Assembly: GCA_001430745.1 (NCBI GenBank)
Contig: KQ482032.1
Location: 978,401 to 989,486, forward strand
Source: Auxenochlorella pyrenoidosa
Taxonomy: Eukaryota > Chlorophyta > Trebouxiophyceae > Chlorellales > Chlorellaceae
Direction: 5' to 3'
DNA: 11,086 nt
Every line of letters starts with the position of its first letter. Within the stretch, counting starts at the first letter, position 1. The position numbers and the translations under genes were made by a program. This document shows, one piece after another, positions 1 through 8,282 of the stretch. The notes beneath the pieces were generated by a model. That model did no database searches. It had not been told where the DNA came from and saw nothing but the letters and a program-made list of their open reading frames with translations.

Positions 1-21
1 ACCACCACCACCACCACCACC
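1..21 (+). repeat. (ACC)7 coding microsatellite
   Basis: Seven ACC codons in a row encode a poly-Thr run at the left edge of the window. The tract may continue upstream, beyond view. Poly-Thr next to an Ala/Pro-rich secreted protein is a plausible O-glycosylated linker (inference). Confidence 0.85.
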
Positions 22-745
22 CAGGCCGATCTGGACAAGCTGGCCCAAGGCCTGACCGACGGCAGCGGCCGGAGCCTGGGGTACAAGGAGATCTTCGCCG
101 CAGTGAACGCCAGCGCTCTGTGAGCGCTGCGCCGGCTGGGGCTGCATCCTGGGCTACCATCTCTGCCCGCTGACTGTGACATGCCATCAATGGCTCTCAT
201 GAGGCGGCGCCATCTGGCCAGCCGGCCTCGGCACCGCTACCAACCACTTGCCCCCTATCCGGCATGCCATTTGGCTTCGCCCACTCAGTGCGCTCTTCGG
301 CTTGTGGCCCCCCTCTGCAGCGGCGTGGTGGCCCGCATGGCATCTGACCCCACCCAGGCCATCTTTGGTGAGGCAGACCCCGCCATGGGCGCCGCCTGCA
401 CACGCGGCAGGCTTTGGCCAGCTGCGGTCCCCGTTTCCTCCCTATCTCAGCCTTCCCCACCCTCCCTGGCACCCTGTCCTTCCAGGCATCCTGGGCAATG
501 ACCTGGGCGACTCTGGGCTGACTGGCGGCATCAACATGCCGGTGGACGATGAGACCTACATCCCCCTGACAGACGAGGAGCTGGCCCAGCTGGGCATCCC
601 CCCCTCCGATGACAGCTCCGCCGATGCGCCCGCTGCCGGCGCGCCCCCAGCGGGCCCGGCGTCTGCTGCGCCCGCTGCCCACGGCCTGCCTGCTGCGGTG
701 CTGCTGGCAGCGGGAGCGCTGCTGGGTGCCGCCCTCGCGGCTTAG
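1..745 (+). CDS. 3' part of a gene for a putative GPI-anchored surface protein of unknown family (three visible exons)
   Basis: The 5' end lies outside the window. I read exons at 1-119, 321-367 and 486-745, with introns 120-320 (GTGAGC...CTGCAG) and 368-485 (GTGAGG...TTCCAG). Phases agree (2, then 1) and the frame stays open to TAG at 743-745, giving 141 residues. The visible protein starts with seven Thr codons, then a region containing GYKEIFAAVNASALG and DDETYIPLTDEELAQLGI, an Ala/Pro/Ser-rich stalk (APAAGAPPAGPASAAPAAHG), and ends in a short Ala/Leu-rich hydrophobic tail with no polar residues after it. That stalk-plus-tail pattern fits a GPI attachment signal; a C-terminal membrane helix is the alternative. 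I do not recognise the family and assign no activity. A stop at 121-123 would end the first exon if it were unspliced, but the strong donor beginning at 120 and the phase match favour splicing. Confidence 0.75.
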
Positions 746-1500
746 GCTGGGAAGTACGTTGGGCTGCCGCTCTCGGGGCCCCGCTCTCACCCAGCCAGCA
801 GACTGAGCAAACAGCAAGGTGTGTGCAACTCTTCTCATGGCTTCATGTCAATGCACGATTGACGGACACCTTCATGCCCTGACCTCCCTGCATCCACATG
901 TCGCATTACTCTTAAAGCCACGTCAAACAGCCTGATGGGCTTGATCTCAGTAGAACGGAGTGGCAAGTGGAGGGCAGCGTGCTCGCGCTGGCACCCTGTG
1001 GGCCGCCTCGGCCCGCCGCCTGGGCTGCAGCTGGCTGCAGGGCAGCTGCCAGTTGGGGCGGCCACTTCATGCGGGGCTCCAAGCTCCCAAAAGATTGTTT
1101 CTCGCATCTCTGGAGCTCGGCAACGCAGCAGGGTGTGCAGCGGCCAGAGGGCGGCAAAGCGTCCTGGCAGCAGGAGGGGGCCCGCTTGGCGGGTCGGCGC
1201 TCCGTTCGACAGTACCTAGTGAGCACCGAAAGGCTTTCAAGGCACTAACACGTGTACTCGCAGCTGGTACTGCTTGGTGGACAGAGGGGGCAGAAGCGGG
1301 CACTGCAGTCTGTGCGGCTGGACAGCCGGTAAGGAATGCTGGTTGATGTGTGGATTCAGTGATTTCAGCCTCGGTTCGGCCCCTCGGCCTGCGAGCCTGC
1401 GACAGCGCCGCTGCCGCCACCGCCGGCTGTGCTGCCGCTGCCGGCCTGCCAGAACCTGCGCTTACCTCCCCTTTGCTCTGCAACTGAGGAACTGCAGGCC
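746..1500. other. Intergenic/UTR region between gene 1 and the protease gene
   Basis: This 755-nt stretch should hold the 3' UTR of the upstream gene and the promoter and 5' UTR of the protease gene. I see no convincing coding exon. Open frames of 80-130 codons occur on both strands, but they carry no recognisable motif and do not join through splice sites. There is no clear TATA box, CCAAT motif or TGTAA-type polyadenylation signal. The frame of the ATG at 1501 is closed by stops at 1330 and 1360, so an upstream extension in that frame would need another exon. Confidence 0.6.
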
Positions 1501-1601
1501 ATGGCACGCAGCCATGCAGCAGGGGTGCTGGCTGCTGCAGCGCTGCTCGCTGTCCTTGTGTCCCAGATGGGACGCACCCGCCTTTTCTGCCTGGGCAGCA
1601 G
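1501..1601 (+). other. Signal-peptide exon of the protease gene
   Basis: Exon 1 encodes MARSHAAGVLAAAALLAVLV and 13 further complete codons, ending in phase 2 at AG|GTAGGG. A positively charged start followed by an Ala/Leu/Val-rich core is a typical secretory signal. It is the only nearby ATG that gives such a signal and joins in phase to the protease exons. The exact cleavage site is unclear. Confidence 0.75.
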
Positions 1602-4600
1602 GTAGGGCTCGACCACGTCAGAGGGTGGCCGGCTGACCTGCTGCTCATGCAGCGTCCTCCCTGCATTCGCTGCCATCATGTCCACCAACTGCTCGCACCC
1701 TTGACTGCCAAAGCAGATGCTGGTTGGGGACTGGCGCAGGCGTTGCACGGCAGCGGTCAAGCACAGAGGCGGAGGAGCACAGGTAGCGAGCTGCCCCTGA
1801 AGCCAGCAGGAGCACCAACAGCCTAGTGGCTGGATACTGCTGCCCAGCTGCGCTCACGACCAGCATTGTGCGAACCATCACTTGGTGCTGTATTTGATGA
1901 ACAGCTTGTCGCAGAGTGCTGAACTGCGTTGCACAGCAGCCAGTTCTGTCCGTTCACCATCTCTGCGTGACGTGCTCCCTGGTGCATCCTGCCATCGCAA
2001 CCACCCTGCCACCCATACTTGCAGCCGGAGAATGCTCATCAAGTTTGGGCAGGATGCGCCGGCAAACAGGTGCTGCGTGGCGTGATGGCATAACACTTGA
2101 AAGGCACTGGTACTCGTGTGCCGCTGCGTGCACCCAGCTTGTCGAGCACACTTGCGCCAAGCCCTGGTCTGGCTGCCCTCGCCGGCAATGCCTGCCAGCA
2201 GTTTAGTGTGCAAGAATACATGTTTCTTGGGGCCCCGTGCAGCCCAACACTCTACTCTTTCATGGCGGAGCTGATCAGTGCGGATAAAGGGATGCACAGC
2301 TGCGGAGGCTCCATCATTCACAAGCGCGTCATCCTCACAGCCGCCCACGTGAGGGGCTGCCTGCGTTTCTGCGTGCCGCCGCCTGTGCGTGCCCGTCGTA
2401 CGCACCGGGCTGCTGCCGTGCCTTTGCTGCACACCCTGCGAGCAGCCGCACATGCACTGCTTGCCCTGCAGTGCTACCGCCAGAATGGGAACTCGCTCAA
2501 CAAGCTGCGGGTGCGGCTGGGGAGCTACAACCTGGCGGGCGCGGGCGACGCGTATGTGGAGTTCAACGTCACCAGCTACCTTGTGGCCGAGGGGTATGGC
2601 TCCATGGGCAGCACCCAAGTGAACGACGTCATGCTCCTCTACCTCTCCAAGGACATCAACACCACGCGCTTTGCCCCCATCACGCTCGCAAAGAGTGAGC
2701 GGGACGGCTGGGGCGCAGGCGAGGGCGCCCGGGGGGGGGGCCGGGGCGGGGCTGCCAGCGCAGCGGTGAGTGCATAACTGCAGTGCCTTTGGCTGATGGC
2801 ACAGCTTGATGTGACTGCTGGACAATACACCCCTGCAGGCCTGAACCTTGCCACCGGCCAGAACCTGACGCTCATCGGCTGGGGCCTCCTGCAAAATGGC
2901 AGTGCGCCATCCAAGCTGCAGATCACGGTGGGCAGCCAGGGCCGGCTCAAGGCCAGCTCTTTCAGCCGGTGAATGCAAGTTCCTCACTAGTGTGTGCCTG
3001 AGTGCCGTGTATGCCTAGGCCGGGGCACCAAGGTGCACTCCAGGCCTTCGACCGTCCCTGGGGTTGATGCCCCCTTGCCGCGCCCTCCCCCGCAGTCCGA
3101 CCTCCCACTGGTGGACCCCTCGGTGCCGGACGACCCAAACCAGCTGGCCCCCTGTGCGGCGATTGATGACTACCACAGCGCCTCCTTCCTGCCGGGCATG
3201 CTCATCTGCGCAGGTGGGCTGCCCGCAGCTTGCCATGCCCGCCCCTGGCAGGCCTGCCGGCACGACTTGCAGCCATGTCAATGGGCAAGGCAGCCTGTCT
3301 TGCGGCGGGCTGTCAAGGATGGTCGCTGACAAGCTCCTCGGGCCTGCGCCACAATGTGCTGCACAGGCCGATCCTCAGACACCGAACCAGATGCAAACAG
3401 CGGTGATTCAGGTGCGTCCTTTAGTGAGCAGCCTGGCCTGCACTGCCGCGGAGCTTGGCTCCTTTCTGATCCGCTGGATGGCGCGCAGCATTCGCTTTGC
3501 CACCCCCCTTTTGACCCCTTCTGACCTGTGCCGCAGGCGGGCCGCTGTTTGCCCCTCGTGGTAGCCTGGGGCCCCTGCAGCCCGTCAATCACACGCAGTA
3601 TGGCTTGGTCTCTGGGGGTCATTGGCCAAGTGAGTGGTCCCAAAAGCCTGTTGACACGCCATATCGACAGCCCACAGAAAGGGAGAAAATGCACTCGCAG
3701 TGTGCTGCCGAGGCTGGGAGTGCTGCCCGTGGTCAGGCCTCCATTCTCCCAACCTTTCCCCTGCCAACTGCAGCAATGTACTCGTCGGTTGCTTTCTGGC
3801 AGCCCTGGATAGAGGAGAATGTCAAGGTGACAGAGCGCGCTGGCGGGGGGAAGGGGGGAACCGCGTGTCGGATGCCCAGCCAACTCAGGCACTGGGAGGC
3901 ATCCGACACAGTCTGCGAGTAATGCCTGGTTGAGCAGAGCATGGCATGGCGCACCCACACATGGCGTGCAAACCTGACCAGCCTTCTGCCAGCCCTGCAG
4001 AGGCTGGTCGCCAGCAACGGGTATCCCGAGGGCTACAAGGCGCAGGTCCTGGGCGACTTCAGCTCCAGGGCGCTTGAGCTTCCCGAAGAGCCGTGTGCAG
4101 GGGGCCCAGGTGGGCGCGCCTGCTCCTCCTGCCACGCGGGCCTGCCTAGCAGTGCGCGGGTGGCGTCGCGCATCAGGCCCCCGTGCAGGGCTGTGCGATG
4201 GCACTGCTGTGCACATGCGTTCATCCTGCCCAGCCCCCCAACAACCTGCTCGCCACCTGGTGTGTGCAGGCCGGGCGGCGAACGTGCTGTACTTCCCGGG
4301 CGAACCCGCTGTCTGTCAAGAGTGAGCTTCCTTGACTGCGCAACACGTGGATAGCAGTTCATGCAGCAGGGCTCGAGGCATGCGTGCATTCCAGTCTTGC
4401 TGCATGCACACACGCCTCGCAAAAACGAGTTGCACAGCGAGGTGAGCCCCTGCCTGCTGTGCCCTGCCTTGCAGGCAGCGCAAGAAGCTGTACGTAGCGC
4501 AGCCCCCTTACAAGCAGCTGGTCTCGGGCCCGCTGAGCCGCAACCTGGCGACAGGCAACATCATGCTCCTGTTCGAGGCAGCGGGAGGTCCAAACACATT

Positions 4601-7600
4601 CTACATCTCCTCACCCCAGCGCAACCTGTGCGAAAAACCGGTCAGGCCGGCACGCAACACGCTGCCCGCCTTTGAGCCCCGCGCATTCCTGACGACCCCG
4701 GCCGCCTGCGGGGACAGGACCCTCACGTTTGGCGCAAAGGCGACGGCGCCCAAGTGGAACGTCACCCTCCTGGGCGGCGGCCTGTACACCATCAGCGTGA
4801 GGGGTGGCACCTGCCACGCCCACCCGCCTGCGCCCCTCGGGCCTCCTGCCTGCCTGTCTGCCGGTCTGCCGGTGTTTCAGATGCGCTGCTGCCCGTCGTT
4901 GCCCGTTGCCCGTGAGGATGCTGCAGCCTGCGCTGTTGCCAACGCCTGCCCTGCTGGCTGCCGTGCTGTGCAGACGCTTGGGACAGGCGGCTGCCAAAAG
5001 TATGTTGCCATGCCCAAGGCGGGCAGCCAGTGCCCGGAGATGGTGCTGCAGGCGGCATCGGCCAGCGAGGCGGGCTTTGCCGCCGGCTACTTCTCCAGCT
5101 TCAGGCTTGTTGACCGCCTGGGAAGCCCGCCAGGCAAGGCCGGCCACCTGCCATGCTGAGCTGGCGGCTCGTGGGCAGCTGGCGCCGCGTAGGTCGGGCA
5201 TGCACTGCGCGGCTTGCCAGCACGCAGGCAACACCCCGCCTTGATGCCCGCCTGCCTGGCTCACCTCTCCCTGGCGCCTGCCCCGGGGCTCCCTCCTGCA
5301 GCCTGCTCCTACGACCCCACCTGGTTGCTGCTGCGAAACCTGGCGGGGACCTACTCTGGGTACACCGCGGTCAACAGCCCGCTGTCCGCCTTCCCGCGAG
5401 GCACCCAGGCCTTCCAGTCCTTCTCCCCAAGCAACCTCGCGGGGCTGCCCTTTAGCGCCACAGACCCCATGTGGGGCGCCGGCGCCAGCACCAATCGCAC
5501 CTGCTCTTGGTGGTTCTTCGCCGACGCCATGTGAGGGCGGCCCCTGGGGGCCCGCACGCCTGAGCCCGCCCCTCGGCTGGCCGCCTGCCGTGCGGCCTGC
5601 CTGCCCGCTGACGCCCGGCTCGCATGTCCGCCTGCCTGCCCTGGACGCACCCTGCCGGCCGACCCGCATGCCCACCACCCCTGCCTACATGCTCTGTGTA
5701 GGTTTGCTTTTGTCTGCTCATGGTGCCAGGATCCAAGCTGCATCATCAACGCAGCCAGCCGCGCGCCTCCCTTGCCCTGCCCCCCGCAGCGGCAAGTCTG
5801 TGGGCGACCCCAACTATGTGGGCGCACGGGTCACAGTGCCGGCAGCCGCCGCCAGGTGGCCCACCATGCTGTTCTACGTCTCGGACACGGAGCCCCCCGC
5901 CTTCACATTCACGCCCGGTGGGTGGCCTCCGGCAGCAGAGTGCACCAGCGGCAGCAGCGCCCTCTTGCTGACACCACGGTGACCGCCATCCACATGGCAG
6001 CGCGCCCGCCTGCCAGCTGGCAGGCTCAGAGCAGCACCAGCTTGGATGCACGAGGCGCAGCGCCACGCCAGCAGCGCTGCCCTTCCTGGGCCTGCACCAA
6101 AGTGCCGGCGCCCGGCCTGTGCGCCCTGCAGGGGACGACGTTGACTGGGAGGGCTGGCTGGCAGACGAGACTACGCGCTTCTGCGCCGTGCTTACCCCCT
6201 CTGCGGCGCTGGCCAACAAGGGCAGGACGATCAACCTGCCCTGCCGCACCGGAGGTGAGGGGAGAAGCGCAGACCGCTGCTTCTTGTGCATGCCACCTCA
6301 TCAAGCCCCTCGCCAGCAACTTGCCTCAGCATTGCGTGGCAGCAAATTTATCCCCTTGCATCAGCCGCTCCCTTGGCGCAATCCGAGATGTAGTCAACGA
6401 CCCCTCCCCCACCCGCGCCACCCTCCACTGACGCAGATGCCGGCGACGGCTCCGTCTTCTCTTCTGACGCCTTCTACATGGTCGGCTTTGCCATCGACCC
6501 TGCCGGCACCAAGGATGTGCCTCGGTGGGGCGGCCTCACCTGGGTGGTGGGCACGGAGGATGAGTTCTGTGCGCAGAGCCCGCTGCCGGACGAGTGCAAC
6601 CCAGACCCCTCGCCGCCACCTAGCCCGCCGAGGCCGCCACCAAGCCCGCCGCCGCCGCCGCCGCCGGGTGAGGCTGCCGGTATTGCCGGCCTGCCGGCTT
6701 CCTGCCCCGCCATCTCTGTGTCACACCTCGCTCTGCCGTTCAACGGCGCGGGCAATGTGCTTATCCTTTGCTGCAATCAATGACTCTGTTTTAACGCATT
6801 CCCCATCCCCGCCGCTCCCCTACGACCCGGCAGCCTGCGAGCCGACCAAGCAGCGGGTGCAGGCCGCGCTGGCTGCAAACGGCGGCTACGCCCAGGCCGC
6901 CAACGCCACCGGCGACTACCTGGCGCCCTGGGATGCCGACGTGCGCGACTACCTGGCGTTTGGGCCCAAGGAGGTGGCCAACCTGGCCTTTGAGCCCAAC
7001 ACGCCCATGGTCGGCACCGGCGCCAACTACCAGTCCAACCGCACCTGCGCCTGGTGGTTCTTTTCCACGCTGTGAGCCCCCGCGCCGCATGCTCCCCCTC
7101 CCTGGCTGCTGGAGCGCGCCTGTCCCCACGCCTTTCCTAATGCGAGGGGGGTTGCCACATCTTCCTGGGTCGCCAGGTGCCGTAGGCGCGAAGCTGCGCC
7201 CTGCCCAACGGCTCATCAAACATTTACCGCATGTATTGCCTGACATGCAGGCCCAAGCAGCTGACCCGGCCCATCTACCATGGTGCCGCTGTCACGGTGC
7301 CGCAGACGGCAGTCGCGTGGCCCTCGATTCTCTTCATGCTGTCCGACGCCAAGCCGCCAGCATTCTCCTTTGGTGAGCATGCATTCAGGACACCATGCCC
7401 TCATCGTTTCAACTTCGAGTATAGACCTGGAATGGTAGAAACTGCTAAACTTGAAACTTACAGGTTGTGTGCAGATTTTCGCTTGCAATGCCTGCCACCT
7501 TGTGTGCCAACACGGGACGGGAAAACCCTGTTTGCCGGCCCACTCTGGCCTGCCTGCCAAGACCTGCCGCCCTGCATTAAAAATCAGATGCGCACAGGCA

Positions 7601-8282
7601 GGCACGAGGCAGACTTTCAATCCAGGAGCGGTGGCCTTTTTGCTTGCGCCAAGCCCTCAAGGTCCCGCCTCCCCCAACCCGCCCTCAGGCCCCGCCAACT
7701 GGACGGGCTGGTGGGAGGACAACTCCACAACCTTCTGCGCCCTCATTAACGCTGACTTGGCGCTCACCGCCCTGGCCAACGCCCCCAACACCACTCTCAC
7801 CCTCAACCTGCGCTGCAAGGCCAACATCAACGGTGCGAGCAGCCGCCACGCCCTGCCCTGTTTGCCAGTGGCGGCAGCTGCCCTGAACAACAGCTCAATG
7901 CTGTGCCCAATGGCCCCCTGGATGGCCTCTGAGCATGCACATGAGCTGGCCACATGCTAGCACAAGCCACCGCTGCCCCTGCGTCGCAGGCACGTGGACT
8001 GTGTTCAAGAGCGGCAGGCGGTACCTGGTGGGCTTTGCAGTGGCGCCCGACGGCTCTGCCGACGTGCCCCGCTGGGCCTCCATCACATGGGAGGTGGGCT
8101 TTGCCTCCCCACCACCGCCCCGCCCGCCGCCCAGCCCTCCCTTGCCTCCCAGCCCGCCTCCACCTCCCAAACCGAGGCCGCCGCCGCCCCGCCCCAGACC
8201 CCCGCTGCCCCCGCCAAAGACCCCGCCTCCACGCCCACCACCTCCCTCGCCGCGCCCACCTTCGCGCCCGCCGCCAAGGTGA
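1501..8282 (+). CDS. Secreted trypsin-like (S1) serine protease fused to a Cys-rich domain and two copies of an unknown module with Pro-rich linkers (21 exons)
   Basis: Exons: 1501-1601, 2025-2069, 2243-2348, 2472-2694, 2839-2927, 3096-3213, 3367-3411, 3537-3629, 3774-3826, 4001-4109, 4270-4321, 4475-4796, 4974-5133, 5302-5530, 5790-5917, 6132-6254, 6437-6667, 6834-7071, 7251-7372, 7689-7832, 7990-8282. They sum to 3024 nt (1007 residues plus TGA), and phase is preserved at all 20 junctions. Residues 1-22 are a signal peptide. Residues about 35-291 form an S1 protease with CGGSIIHKRVILTAAHC (His84), NDVMLLYL (Asp136), GWG and SGDSGGPL (Ser242). Residues about 292-505 are a Cys-containing domain of uncertain fold. 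Residues 506-742 and 743-1007 are duplicated modules ending in Pro-rich segments. Many N-X-S/T sequons fit an extracellular glycoprotein. The start was chosen for its signal peptide and the GCC-ATG-G context. The weakest points are exon 2 with the 423-nt intron before it, and the GC-AG intron at 5134. Confidence 0.85.
1602..2024 (+). other. Long first intron of the protease gene
   Basis: GTAGGG opens this 423-nt intron and CTTGCAG closes it. It is two to three times longer than most other introns here, so one more short exon of a length divisible by three could be hidden. I found no segment resembling a missing propeptide or an IVGG motif. Otherwise I see nothing in it. Confidence 0.6.
2025..3826 (+). 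other. Trypsin-like S1 protease domain, exons 2-9
   Basis: The order of landmarks is that of an S1 protease: an N-terminal strand with GQDAPAN and YSFMAEL, CGGSIIH, LTAAHC with His84 at an exon end, NDVMLLYL with Asp136, GWG, MLICAG, SGDSGGPL split across an intron after Ser242, QYGLVS, and the C-terminal helix WQPWIEENVK. Asp236, six residues before Ser242, matches trypsin Asp189 and suggests cleavage after Arg/Lys (family knowledge plus inference). Departures are IKFG where IVGG is expected, Asn238 where Cys191 is expected, no Cys220 equivalent, and Gly where Trp215 usually sits. The triad is intact, so activity is plausible but not certain. Confidence 0.88.
4001..5133 (+). other. Cys-containing domain after the protease, possibly beta-trefoil-like (exons 10-13)
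   Basis: Residues about 292-505 follow the protease directly. The N-terminal part (GYPEGYKAQVLGDFSS, ANVLYFPGEPAVC) is unfamiliar. The later part shows a loose internal repeat: FYISSPQRNLC, then FLTTPAACGDRTLTF with a Trp-containing strand KWNVTLLGGGLYTIS, then CQKYVAMPKAGSQCPEMVLQ. Spacing of aromatic, Cys and short strand-like segments resembles ricin-B-type beta-trefoil repeats, which often bind sugars, but I see no clean QxW motif. Treat the fold as a guess; a polysaccharide-binding role would fit a secreted protease. Confidence 0.35.
5134..5301 (+). other. GC-AG intron of the protease gene
   Basis: Exon 13 ends CCAG and the intron begins GCAAGG, which is the usual context of rare GC donors. 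The acceptor is CTCCTGCAG at 5301. Using it joins phase 1 to CC and gives SPPACSYDPTW, matching the PPPAC junction at the start of the second module copy. The frame also remains open to a stop at 5157, so an unspliced or differently spliced product would end shortly after the Cys-rich domain. Confidence 0.7.
5302..6667 (+). repeat. Four-exon module, copy 1 (exons 14-17), ending in a Pro-rich linker
   Basis: Residues 506-742. Landmarks in order: PAC at the start, NRTCSWWFF (570-578), ARVTVP, WPTMLFYVSD then PPAFTF, DWEGWLADETTRFCAVL, TINLPC, and YMVGFAIDP with DVPRW and LTWVVG. The final exon adds a Ser-Pro linker. Exons are 229, 128, 123 and 231 nt and start in phases 1, 2, 1, 1. Each landmark recurs in copy 2, so this is one unit duplicated inside the gene. 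I do not recognise the module. Confidence 0.85.
6601..6667 (+). repeat. Pro-rich linker 1 (Ser-Pro repeats)
   Basis: Twenty-two codons with 17 Pro, in SPPP and SPPRPPP patterns ending in seven Pro codons, connect copy 1 to copy 2. Such Ser-Pro stretches occur in volvocine and chlorellalean wall glycoproteins, where Pro is hydroxylated and glycosylated. The CCG run is also a slippage-prone repeat. Confidence 0.85.
7373..7688 (+). other. Long intron inside module copy 2
   Basis: This 316-nt intron (GTGAGC...CCTCAG) is about 100 nt longer than the equivalent intron in copy 1 (5918-6131). It contains an AT-richer stretch at about 7380-7480 unlike the surrounding sequence, with an internal acceptor-like TTACAG near 7457-7462. 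No exon that would join in phase is evident. Confidence 0.55.
8109..8282 (+). repeat. C-terminal Pro-rich basic tail and stop
   Basis: The last 57 codons contain 40 Pro and 10 Arg/Lys, in patterns such as RPPPSPP, PPKPRPP and SPRPPSRPPPR, then TGA at 8280-8282. A basic Pro-rich end could tether the protein to acidic wall polysaccharide (inference). The AAG|GTGATG around the stop could be a weak donor, but its phase (2) does not match the phase-1 junction that precedes each module, so termination here is preferred. Confidence 0.75.

Larger units (their letters stand above)
6834..8282 (+). repeat. Four-exon module, copy 2 (exons 18-21), ending in a Pro-rich tail
   Basis: Residues 743-1007. The landmarks of copy 1 recur: PAC, NRTCAWWFF (811-819), AAVTVP, WPSILFMLSD then PPAFSF, NWTGWWEDNSTTFCALI, TLNLRC, and YLVGFAVAPDG with DVPRW and ITWEVG. 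Exons are 238, 122, 144 and 293 nt and start in phases 1, 2, 1, 1, exactly as in copy 1. The match of both motifs and phases supports tandem duplication of a complete exon block. Extra sequons (NAT, NWT, NST, NTT) suggest heavy N-glycosylation. Confidence 0.85.

Noticed and set aside
197..838. A 213-codon open frame on the - strand over gene 1
   Set aside because: It runs through exons and introns of gene 1 alike, is Arg/Gly-rich and has no motif.
935..1346. Overlapping + strand frames in the gap after gene 1
   Set aside because: Three frames are open at once, none has a recognisable motif, and none joins through good splice sites to the protease exons.
1370..1400. A GGTTCG sequence resembling a tRNA T-loop
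   Set aside because: No matching acceptor stem, anticodon arm or D arm could be found around it.
2097..2242. An ATG at 2097 as the start of the protease
   Set aside because: It gives no signal peptide and would read an intron. The exon at 2025-2069, encoding GQDAPAN, joins in phase to 2243 and restores the usual N-terminal strand of an S1 protease.
4611..5678. A 355-codon open frame on the - strand, and a similar 369-codon one at 1878-2987
   Set aside because: Both lie opposite well-supported exons of the protease gene and read straight across its introns, and their proteins are low-complexity Arg/Gly/Ala-rich. High GC leaves few stop codons on the opposite strand.
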